From NCBI GenBank assembly GCA_028023455.1, contig JAQFVV010012394.1, forward strand, positions 23,826,900 through 23,890,899: DNA of 64,000 nt, given 5' to 3'. Below, piece by piece: positions 24,380-34,724 of this stretch. The notes below the pieces were generated by a model. It worked only from the letters and a program-made list of their open reading frames with translations. It made no database searches and was not told the DNA's origin. The number at the start of each line of letters is the position of its first letter. Position 1 is the first letter of the stretch. A program made the translations under genes and the position numbers. Source of the DNA: Epiperipatus broadwayi. Lineage: Eukaryota > Onychophora > Udeonychophora > Euonychophora > Peripatidae.

Positions 24380-27002
24380 CGATATAAACACCCACATACC
24401 CTGAGTACTGAAGTCTGTTTATATGTATTTTTTAAAAAAAGTTGTAAGAGATATAGCTTTTCTTTTTTTTTTTTCCATGTTTGATATGTTTAAAATAATG
24501 TGTTCAAATTGTAAAATTCACTGTTTAAAGTTAAAACCCATGTACTACAACCATAGTACAAATGTATTTTTTCTTCAATGTCATATATAAAGTTTTTTGT
24601 TCTTGAGACATATATGAAAAATGGATAAATAATTCATAAATCATTGATCACTCGCCCTTATAAAAAGAAATGTTGCTAACCAGTAGTGAGTCAAATGCAA
24701 AAATTTGGAAGTGGAGGGTTCGAACTCAGATTAAAAAAAATTATTGAGAGCAAATTTTTTTGGCTTAATACTATGATGTATCACTATGAGTTTTCTTTTA
24801 GATGCATGAAATTTTTTTTCAACTTTTTCTCCAAAGTTTTTTGTTTTCTGTCTTTTCCAATGGTATGTAGTATTGTGTAGTGTATATAGAAGTGTATGTG
24901 TGTGTAAAATTTATGTACTTGTATATGTAGCACTGCATATATATGTATATAGGTGTGTATGTGCGATGTGTAGGAACAGATGTGTTTGAAAATTTTATAT
25001 GTATTACATTGCTATATATTTTCTTGGAAACCCATATGTGTGGAGAAATTGTGTTGCATCTCAAGCATAGACATTTTTTTTTTTATTATATAGATGTGAA
25101 AAAAATATTTTTTTTTTGTTCTGGATTAAACAGTTACATCCCCAAATGATATTTCATATATATAGTTTTATATAACAAGATTGTGTATTGAATTTTGAAA
25201 ATTTTCATCGTTTTTTTGGTCGTCACTTGAAAACTCCTAATCAAGGCATTTTTTTTTTTTTAATGTTTTTGTTTTTTGTTTCATTGTATGTCCGGAGAAA
25301 TGAAGCAGTCAATCTTAGCTTAAGATTGTGCTTCATGTTTCTACCTACTAACCCGTGTTCAAACCCCTATTTCCCATCCTGCTCCTTTTTGTACTGTATA
25401 TATTTTTATGTATATGTTTGAGATGCGTTCCTAAATTATAAAATTTAATGTTTCAATAACATGTTTTAAAATTATTATTAATTCTTTTTATTAATTATTA
25501 GTTCTTTTTTATTAAAGTATTATAGATGCGGCTCAAATATATACATAGGAGCAAAACTTACTAACAAAATATTGATGTTTTTAAATATTTATTATATGTC
25601 ATTTTTAGCTTTTTCTTTTAAATTGCTTGTTTTTCTATTAAACTATATATTTTTTATAAAATCCAATATGGAAGATGCAAGTGTTATTAATTGTCTAAAA
25701 ATAATTAGGGGTTGGAAGCATTGTTGTTTTAATCTAGGGAAAGTAATTTTTATTAAAGTTTTACTTAAAATAAATGGGATTAAGTAGATTAAAGATTTCC
25801 TAGTGTTAAAAACATGTTGTCAAATCTATTTCTAATCTGGAAATAGATTTGAATTTATTTTTGGACGTTATCTTACAATTGCTTCTTCAAAAACAACTGA
25901 TAAAAGAAAAGGTATAAAATGACTGAATTTTGAATCAGAGGGAACTACTATTGAAGAGGAGATTAACTACTATTGAGAGATTAGCTACTTTTATAGAGGT
26001 AATATAAACATATTTCATTTGCTTGAAACTTAAAAATGATGTAGCAGTAAATCCACCACTCTTCCAGACCACTGTGGGTCGTCTTCCGCGGCCATAATAT
26101 TCTGCTACCCTAAAGTGAATGGAGAACTTTAAAAATGTTAATAGAAGCTTGCAGAACTTTCATTTTCAACTGCCGTGCACGGGCAATATTTTAAATCGGA
26201 CTCTTCAAAATTGCAAGGTAAATTTCAAGCCGCTACCTAATAGTCAATTTAGTCTAAATAATCTATCAAGATCTCTTCTCATGTATTCTTTAACTTTGCT
26301 TTTTTTTATATATATAAATAACATGTAATTTGCTCTTAAATAATTTATATAAATTTAATTCTCTCTTATATGCTCTTTAATTTTGGTGCGGTCATTTATT
26401 TATATGTGTTTATTATTTGATTTATATATCTGTTATTGATATGCCAATCTAAAACAATCTGATGAGTTGAATTTTGTAAAATCTTTTCTGTCATTTTTAA
26501 CTAAACCTTCATGAAAAGGTTATTAACGTCCCCTTTTAAATATACATATATAATGCATTGTAAAATTAATACGTTCACCAGATTGTTTATGAATCAACAT
26601 TTTAGGTTCGTTTTTAATAAAAAAAATTGATTTGTTTAACTCTGGATTTTCTACCGGTGTAAATCCAGAGTTAAATCTAATTAACGCTTTGAAATGTTAT
26701 AAAATACTATTTCTTTAATTCTAAAGAAAGGTAACTTAATTGTTTTATATATATAACTGCTAATCTTACTTCATTTTTATACTCTTAAAATTTCAAATCT
26801 TGTATTTAAATATTTCAGTTATTGTAAAAATCAACGAATGTGAGATTGATTTATTTTAACTAGCAGAAAAAGGGATGGGGGAAATCTTAATGTTTCTTTA
26901 ACTAACTCAATTGTTAACGTATATTTTATTAATTTGAAATCTAAATCTTAATGTTTCCTTTGGTAAATAAAATCTTCAAGTATATTTTAGTAAATGAAAT
27001 AT

Positions 27003-27041
<39 letters not shown>

Positions 27042-28330
27042 TATAATTGCATTGCATATTATAGTATCCAAAACAAGGGTCATTTATTTTGAAGCTGTAA
27101 AATTTATTCAATGTTTTTTAGTAACATTCATTCATTATTGTGTTTCTGTCATTTAGCCGCTTCGTGATTTTTATATATGTGCTTCTTAATCTGGGGGTTA
27201 CGACAACTTCGAACCCATAGATTTCTTCTCAAGTCTTGTCCTAAGGATAATTGAAGCTATCCAGGACTATTTATTTAGTATAAAATGCCTCTGGCAGTGA
27301 TCCCCTAAATCTGGCACATGCTATGCATATTCTTTCTTCGTATAAAAAGGCCACTAGCAGTGACCCATAAGTCTGGCACACGCTATGCCCATCCATTTCG
27401 TTTTTAATCCAGAAGCATGACCTTTTTCCTCTTAGTTATTTTTAGGCTATTATGTCAGCACCGCAAACTTCTTTGTATTATTATTATCTCTTTTGCTTCA
27501 TGGCCCAGTTTTAATGCACTAATATTAAAATTAAGCTTTGTTTAAAAGATATATATATATATGCCAATTACTTCTATTTATTAATTAAGTTTATTTCAAT
27601 CATATACAAGCTCACCGTCGTGATATATATATATCTATTTAAGAGTATCTATATGCCTTGGGAAAAATAAAGCGTTCATCTTATTATTGTTAAAATAATT
27701 TTCATTAAATATTTTGTCATGGATTCAAATATAATCAAATGTATTTTGTTTATTTTCACGACCTCAATGGTGTGAAAATAATTTATATCATATGTATAAT
27801 GAATTTCAGAACGCTCCCCTCAATCATATGTTAGTCACCACGTTTCAGAACCATAACCCAAAGCGTTAATAGCAATTTTATGTAACTTCTTTCTAATACT
27901 GATTGGCATTTTAATATTAGACCCACCAAAGATGTGTGTTTATTTGTAATATATTATTTAGCTAATAAAGAGCATATGAGAACTAATAGCGTGAATGACA
28001 CTATGTAATCGCTTGCTCATTCACGCACACACTAATGTCTATAATTTATTTATAAATGTATAATAATTTGTCAGTATATTAAAATAATTTTATTGTCTAA
28101 CTTATTTGAGTAGTTTGAATTCCTTTTTCTCCACTTCCAAATGTACAGCCTAGTTGATATATATGTTAGTTTGGTCATAGTCAATAGATGTCTCATTGCC
28201 TTCTCCGCTCTCCTAGTCGGCCAGATTTAAAATTAATTCTCATGTGCCATCACTATTATGTTATTCATTATGGGTTAGATCTGGGGCTTATGGAGTGGGT
28301 TCGAATCCAGGTTGGTCCCTGGCCTAAATC
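24380..28330. other. Internal filler of the LTR element, no gag recognised
   Basis: Very AT-rich DNA with poly(T) runs, a (TC)n(TA)n microsatellite at about 27003-27041, and short low-complexity open frames. No gag, protease or zinc-knuckle motif is visible on either strand. It may be later insertions, a captured sequence, or gag decayed past recognition. Confidence 0.4.
27003..27041. repeat. (TC)n(TA)n microsatellite
   Basis: A run of TC dinucleotides passes directly into a run of TA dinucleotides. Confidence 0.9.
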
Positions 28331-28349
28331 TTGGGCTGGACTGGGTTTG

Positions 28350-28474
28350 AAGTACATTTTGTGGGTTCCAGCTCATGTTAGATGGATAAAAATATTTTGA
28401 CTGGCACAGAGGATTTTTTTTTCTCGGGCTTGGTGCCCAACATGGGGCGCCATGGACCCGGAAAAAAAATACTA
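28350..28474 (-). promoter_or_regulatory. Leader with candidate primer-binding site
   Basis: On the element's strand the right LTR ends at 28475. After 22 bp comes TGGCGCCCCATGTTGGGCAC, then CA (28452-28431), a near-palindrome beginning with the TGG that pairs with tRNA CCA ends. Read on the other strand it is TGGTGCCCAACATGGGGC, close to the tRNA-Lys-type site of some retroelements. The 22-bp gap from the LTR is longer than usual, so the exact primer is uncertain. Confidence 0.45.
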
Positions 28475-31400
28475 TGTAACAGTCAGAATAGTCTATCTCG
28501 CTAACACACTGCAGAATTCAAACCCCAGACACGAAACTGAACATTCTAGGAGGGGTTGCCTTCTAAATATACTAAGTTTGAATCTAAAGCCCAAATTTCA
28601 CAGCGCCATCTACGTGACAACACATCTGATGCCACTGCTAGTATGACCTTTGACCGGTGCCTGGTGGGCAGGGAGAAACAAAAGACTCTATACTAAAAGA
28701 AGTTTGGGTGGCCAATTAACATCTATGGATTTACAAAAGAAATGAAAATATATATATATAGACCGAGACAGTGATAGGAATCAAATAAAATAATAGATCA
28801 AATTTAGTTTTAAATAATTTCACAAAATTTATTTATATAAATTATATATAACGCAACTGTCTGCTTATATGAGACAGGGACGCGTATTAAATAATTGTGG
28901 GCATTATATTTCAATAAATGACAAAAAAGTTTTAAAACAAAGTGATATATTCTATTCCTCGGGCTAATAGCATTACGATAATGTGCTTGACGAGATAGAA
29001 ACATGTGTGAGGTGCTTTGAGCAATTATACAAGTTTAAGAAAATATTTGAAATCAAGTGTTATAAAATATTTATTGATTTCGAGAATAGCACAGACAAAA
29101 GCTTACTAAGCAACAAAGTGGGAATGCGATCAAAGCATTTATTTGAGAATAATAATAATAGAGTTGCATTGGGAGGTCAGTATTGCTGATAATGAATTTA
29201 TTAAAGTTGGAGGGTATGACACGTTTAAGGCACGGATGCTTTGTAAAATAAATATAAAATAAAACAATATTGAAGATCCGGAATAATTATGGAGGGCATC
29301 TCGCCGCTAACCCGTAGGAAAGTATTTTATGAACAGCCGAAACTTAGCGATTGTGTGATGATTGCGTTTAATTCCCAGGTGTGTCATTTGGAACACACTC
29401 TGCCTGGAAACTTGCAATATACGAAAAGAACGGACTTTGCCGTGTAAAGAATCCTTGGAAAAATAAAACAAAGCGGTCTCAACAACCAATTCATTTACCA
29501 GCAATACGAGACTAGTGTATATAAAACATACTGAATGGGTTTTACTCGGATTAACCTTTTAACCGCTAATTATATTATTGGTTGTATGAGGTAAAAATCA
29601 AATCTTTTAATTGGCCAACTCACAAACTGAAGACAAAGCCTATTGTTAAAACACATTCGCCTATAATATTAAATTCAACTCAGATACGTTTATAAAAAGT
29701 ATATTACTAATTTTTCAGGTTATGAAAGAGAACGAAAGTTCTTTCAAAAATAAATTGCTATTTATTTATTATAAAATATTCAATTTCGGCAAATTTAAAA
29801 GCGAATGTCTAAACAAAAAAGTTCTGACGCAAACGCTTTTTTTCAATTTTACGTTATGGAAAAGTAAAGATTTCTTTTTGCTAAATCTTAAATATTTTTA
29901 CTAAAATCTTCAATATTTTTCGAAAATAATTTTGTTTTTTTAGTATATTTTATTAAAAAACTATTTTAATTTCTCAAATTATATTTTTTTAATACTTATA
30001 TTACATTCGAAATGAAAATCTCAGCGTTTTTCTTTATTTTCTTTGATCAGACGGTTTCTTTGTTCTTTCCAGCCAATCAGAATGTCTTTTTCGGCTGAGA
30101 GCTGGCTGACAGCCAATCACCGACAAGGTTCTTTCTTTGTTTAGTTTTAAATGCGGTTTTTTTGATTTTTTACTTGTAAAATAATTCGGAAGAGGGCACC
30201 ATCTTACAGAACTTTTAAAAACCTAATCAACGAATATTCTAGCATTAAAACTAGCAGAATTAGAGTGACGTCAGATGTCGACGAGAGACCTCGTAAGAGG
30301 CGGGAAAAGAGTTAAGAGAAATGCCCAATCAAATTCCCAGAAATTCATTTAAAAGGGTCTGCACATTCTCCATGTCAATGATGAACTTTGTAATTAAAGT
30401 AGAACACGGTAATTAAAATAGGAAAATGCATGCTTGCGGGTTTGAAAAGTAAGTATAGATTTATATACGCAATCATGCATTAGGGGACACATTTAATCAT
30501 TGACCTCGCACATACTCTCATATTAGATTAAAATCAATAACATGTAGATTTTAAACTATGTGATTATATTATATATTAAAGAATAGAATCGCCCTCGAAC
30601 GAGTGATTTGCAAGATAATAAAATTGGAAAATTATTTAGAAATTTAAAATATGCCTTCATAGCGGCGTCTTATTTTCAACAAAGGGAATAATTCACTTGG
30701 TCAAAGACGATTCTGACACATTATCATAATAAAATAACAGAAAGCTTAATCAATAGAAAATATTAACCCAAGGATAGAGAGCAAAATGTTGAGTAAACAC
30801 GTTAAAGAAATACATAATGAAGTTATGTGAAATATAAGAAAAACAATTTTAGAATAGCTATAGCATGTTAGTTAAGATTCACAAGAGCTCTTGGGTTAAT
30901 TTAGGGTTACCTCTGGAGAAGCATTTTTAGGCAGATTGATGGTCGGCAGGTTTTTATATAATTTAACAGCAAAATCTGGAAATGTTCATATTTTTGGCAG
31001 CAGCAGCAGCAGTTCCGGGTTTCCCTATGTGATGGCTTCCGATGGTCTGGAGCAGCGGCTGGCTATTCCGAGGGGACATAGCCATCTTAATGCCTCGACT
31101 CTGTCATGTCAAGGTTAGCAAATTATTGGAATAGAACTCAGAATGATTTCTCTTAGAAACATTAGCAAAAACTGGAGAACAAAAGAAAACCATTCTTTTT
31201 ATAGTAGATGTTAACAATAGAACTGCCCTGAAGCATTACAAAAATATATCGGACTTATCAGCTGTAATTAAATCTATCCCAATGTCTAAAGGAATTCAAC
31301 ATTAATTAATTTCTTTTGTTAATTTCCCTGTCGACATTCGGATTACAAACTAGATTTAATTAAAAATTACTTTTATTAATTAAAGAAAACCTTAAGTGGA

Positions 31401-31924
31401 CATCTGTTGTTTTTAGATAAACTTATATAATATTAACTAATTAAACTATTGTCCCTGATTTATTTAAACAGAAATATTTGGAATAACTTTTATTAAATTA
31501 AAGAAAATGATTTTACTTTTTAAATTGCAATATTTGAATCTATTTACTAAACGAATATTTACTATTATGACGGTAATATATTTGTAAATAGATTCAAACA
31601 AAATAACTTTAACAATTTATAATTTTGATATGTTTTAAAATGGATATCATAGTGTGTGCGCAATTACGACTTATATAACTTACTTTTTAATAAATGTAAA
31701 TTATGTGAACAAATACATAATTCATAATATTTTATTTTATTTGGGAATAAGTTATATATATAATACGAGCATTGCGCTCGTGGTTTAAAATTAGGCGGGA
31801 TTTTCGGTATATAAGTGTATTGCAGACACACTATGATAGATTGGGGTTCAAACTAAGGTATGAGGGTAGGAAGTAGGTGAGAAAAGGTGAAACGAAGATC
31901 TGCAAAGCAGACCTTACTATTTCA
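28475..31924 (-). repeat. 5' LTR (right copy) of the Gypsy-type element, interrupted
   Basis: Homologous to 18078-20845 along its full length except for a 757-bp insertion (29555-30311) and a deletion of about 40 bp near 31564 relative to the left LTR. Starts on the element's strand TGAAATAGTAAGG at 31924. Followed by AAGT, the right copy of the target duplication. Both LTRs share an antisense 60-codon frame beginning MMVGRFLYNL (30936 and 19803) with a short (CAG)n run; this is not evidence of a gene. Confidence 0.88.
29555..30311. mobile_element. 757-bp non-autonomous element with TTAA target sites (piggyBac-like)
   Basis: TTAA stands at 29551-29554 and 30312-30315, while the left LTR has a single TTAA (19151-19154) at the same point, so this is a filled site against an empty site. 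The ends are CCTTTTAACCGC and, from the other side, CTCTTTTCCCGCC: an imperfect inverted repeat of about 12 bp. A TTAA duplication is the mark of piggyBac transposases. The interior is AT-rich, with one 60-codon frame of no recognised family, so mobility would have depended on a transposase supplied elsewhere. It inserted after the LTR element did. Confidence 0.8.
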
Positions 31925-31928
31925 AAGT

Positions 31929-32920
31929 CTAACTTCTAATTCATTATTATTCAAATATATGAGATCTGTTCAGCTGTCAATTGTTTAGTTTTTATACTCA
32001 ATACACCAATACTTCCTCACCACAGCAGCCATATTGGACAAAAATAACATTAAAATGTCAGACAAAAGAAATATTTATTGTTAAGAAAAACAATAATCAC
32101 TGTTCTTTTTAATAGCTTTTTTATTCCATCCAACAGTTTTTGCAGTACTTCATGGATTTTGTGCAAAAACAACACATCATTTGCAAAATATAAATGATTT
32201 CAATAATCTTCAGCGCCTTGTATGATTTAGTGAAATAATAAAGTGTCAGATCTGGAGCATAAAGACCTTTAATCGATTTCAATTTTGACACTTCCAACAG
32301 TCGAACTTCTTAGGAAAACCTGAACAGTAAAAATATTCAATTACTACATTTCCAGTTATTTAAATTCTCTTCCTTTCCAATGCTCTCTCCAAACAATGGA
32401 CTAACTAATTAAAAATTCAAACACATTTGCATATGTGTACAATAAATCACAACAATCTTCATTTATAAAGCTATGAGTAAAAGAATTGAACATTAAATCT
32501 CGAAAGTGCTAAGCAGACATATTACACATTATAGTATAATTATAGCTTCATTAACGTATGTGAAAAAAGTCGCATATTTATAATTATTAAAATTACTGTA
32601 AAAAAATCTTTTTCCTAAAGAGATGGAATCATACCAGATTTCATTTTATAAATTTCACCATGTAGTCTAATCACCACTATTCCTTTTGATGCTTTTTTGA
32701 AATTTGTAAATAATCTGGGTGTTGGGTTGATATTCCAAAGGCTAAGACAAAGAAGAAATGCTTATAAAATGATTGCGTTTGTAAAATAGGATACACGGAA
32801 ATTCAATAATGTCTTTTACTCCAGAAAAAGTAAGAGAAATATACTTTTTTAAATCACTAACTAATAAGGGTTTAATTAAAGATTAAATTCACATAGAATG
32901 TAACAATGGAAAATATTTAC
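31929..32920. other. Flank with a decayed RTE LINE fragment
   Basis: At about 32110-32420 the minus strand resembles the RT motif C region of the RTE family: GCAAAAACAACACATCATTT here against GCAAAAACAACTACATCATC near 8515 on the plus-strand text. It is heavily decayed. The remainder has no recognised feature. Confidence 0.45.
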
Positions 32921-32924
32921 TTAA

Positions 32925-33125
32925 TTTGTGATAAGAAAACTGTATTTGATAAATGCCAGAAAGTATTTGCTAATTACAAATATTCTTGATACAATAGAAG
33001 TTGAACCTGCACACAAAGAGGAAAATAAGATTGATAACAATCAAGGATGAACTCTGGATTGCTGCTGGCAAAACTGCAATGATAAATAACGGGTGCAACA
33101 AAGTGCATTTTATAAATTGGAAAAT
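32925..33125. repeat. Direct repeat, left member (other at 39168-39360)
   Basis: TAATTTGTGATAAGAAAA opens both members, and GATAAATAACGGGTG with GCAAAG closes them. Similarity is roughly 80 percent by eye. They bracket the Penelope-like element and could be its terminal repeats or an older repeat family. Confidence 0.55.
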
Positions 33126-33495
33126 AATCTTTCTACAAACGTGACGTATAACATCTTTGTTTTGATTATGGTCTAATTTTTTTAATATTTACAGAAACAA
33201 AATGTGAACATTTAAAATTTATTTCAGTAATAAACACAAATAAAGTCAAATTTGTTATTTTCTGATAAGTATTAAACATTTTATCATATATTTTACGTTA
33301 ATTTGTGAGACAAAGAAAACGTCAGAAAATGATGAAAAGGGTGCGTTAGGCTGCATATCAGAAAGTTTAATTTGATCAAAACATCATGATAAATTCCTAT
33401 TAAAAATTTCATACTCTATTGTTAAAATTTTTAATATACAATAGACCTAGTTGATGGAATCTATGTTGATAGAACACTAATTATAGGATAAAAGT

Positions 33496-33720
33496 TCACT
33501 TAAGTAACAGTTTATATTTATCCTGGTTGATCAGCTGTTTAATGTTCAACATGAGGGTACAGTCCATGTGCAATCTTAGTTCATAACTTCTGGTAGGGCT
33601 CTTGAACACATCCTTGGCTAGCTGGTTGGCTTCATACTTTACATGGTTGGAAATCACTCGGACAACTTCAGGTATGGCTGGGAGCCAGTTCCATGGGAAG
33701 GAAATACTTGATGTCCTCTA
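33496..33720 (-). pseudogene. Coding-like segment, possible RNase H tail of a retroelement
   Basis: The minus strand is open for about 70 codons, ending at TGA 33496-33498. It is noticeably less AT-rich than its surroundings. The reading has WNWLPAIPEVVRVISNH, then VKYEANQLAKDVFKSPTRS, and ends QDKYKLLLK. The H..YEAN.LAKD pattern recalls the last conserved block of RNase H domains in retroelements and their plant-type relatives. I cannot name a family with confidence. It could equally be the end of an unrelated host gene or processed pseudogene. The frame is closed by TAG just upstream of RTSSIS. Confidence 0.35.
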
Positions 33721-33729
33721 GCCGGAGAA

Positions 33730-34425
33730 CATTTTCATAGCAATATATATTAATACTTTTATTATACCGCGCTTCCAATGCACACCAGTGAAGCTATTAT
33801 TTTAACTGTGTATATTATTGGCTTAGCGTTTTCGGGCATAATTGCTCCCATATTCATATCCTGTAACCTTCTCTATTTTAAGGAATACTTTTAATGAATA
33901 AGTTCTTAATAATCTGAAGAAAAAAAATTTGCACAATTTATGTTTTTCTGTCAAAAGGATTCATACTTTGTGGTTTATTTTTAGCTACATTTCGTCCGTT
34001 CTTTTATTCCTGCGGAATTACAGCTGATAGACTCTAACCATATTTTTAATTATAAAATGTTTTCAGCTTGAATTTCAACAACAGAGTTAATTGCAAATCT
34101 TTCTAATTCCCCCCCCCCCATCCATATTTTTCCAAGAAACACACACACAAAAAAAAACTTTTAAGAAAAACTTATATCTCAAGATCCTAGTTTATCTTGA
34201 GCTGTAATTGATTTAAATAAATTAAACAGAAAATCAAATGAAGAAATCCTGATTTCTTTGAGATAAAAAAAAATCTTTAAATGATTTAACAAAGATAATA
34301 TATTATTTTAATTTTTTACTATAAACTATGGACAATTTTACTAAATTAAATATATACACACACATATACATACTATCTAACAAGCACATATAAGTACGAC
34401 ATGGCAGAAAATACAATCTCAATAT
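33730..34425. other. AT-rich stretch, nothing recognised
   Basis: Contains a poly(C) tract at about 34110-34120 and simple AC/AT runs. It may include the 5' part of the Penelope-like element, but no motif is legible. Confidence 0.35.
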
Positions 34426-34429
34426 TAAT

Positions 34430-34721
34430 ACTAAATGGTGTTTTTATATTAAAAATAATAAAGAGTTAATAAAAGAAATTAAACATAAAATAAATAAATA
34501 TAATAATTATAAGTTAACTACGGTAAAAATAGATGGTGTCAATGTACATGAATATAAATGTGGAAGAAGCAAGAGTTAGTAATAAAAAGATAAAGAAATT
34601 AAAATACCAATAGAGAAATTGAGAGAATTAATGAGAATTAGTTGTAAGGAGATTACATTTGAGTTTAATGAAGAACATTATAAGCAAAAGAAAAGATCAC
34701 TAATAGGAGGAGCATTAAGTG
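34430..34721 (+). pseudogene. Penelope-like element, RT part 1 (motifs A and B)
   Basis: From 34533 the plus strand reads MVSMYMNINVEEARVS, the decayed form of the motif A segment (DVVS.YTNIP..EA) of Penelope-like reverse transcriptases. From 34619 a shifted frame reads LRELMRISCKEITFEFNEEH, then YKQKKRSLIGGALSG, which is the Y.Q..G..MGSPLS motif B region with substitutions. The coding then ends at 34721, where the RTE LINE begins. The spacing between motifs agrees with this family. Frameshifts show that it is dead. Confidence 0.72.
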
Positions 34722-34724
34722 GGG

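Larger units (their letters stand above)
18078..31924 (-). mobile_element. Ty3/Gypsy-type LTR retrotransposon with 2.8 kb LTRs, rearranged, no gag seen
   Basis: A minus-strand element defined by two LTR copies (18078-20845 and 28475-31924), terminal TG and CA dinucleotides, and the 4-bp duplication AAGT on both sides (18074-18077 and 31925-31928). Pol remnants (integrase, RNase H, reverse transcriptase) lie at 21190-24285, partly inverted. The region between about 24380 and 28330, where gag should be, shows no retroviral-type frame. The total is 13.85 kb, including a 757-bp later insertion in the right LTR. The element cannot be autonomous as it stands. Intact LTR ends and duplication show that the outer structure is a genuine integration. 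Confidence 0.85.

Noticed and set aside
24686-25421. Several 60-80 codon frames on both strands
   Set aside because: Low-complexity Phe/Tyr/Ile-rich translations of AT-rich DNA; no start context or motif.
28297-28308. GGGTTCGAATCC, a perfect B-box consensus
   Set aside because: No A-box at the right distance and no cloverleaf; it sits in the leader of the LTR element, so a tRNA gene is not supported.
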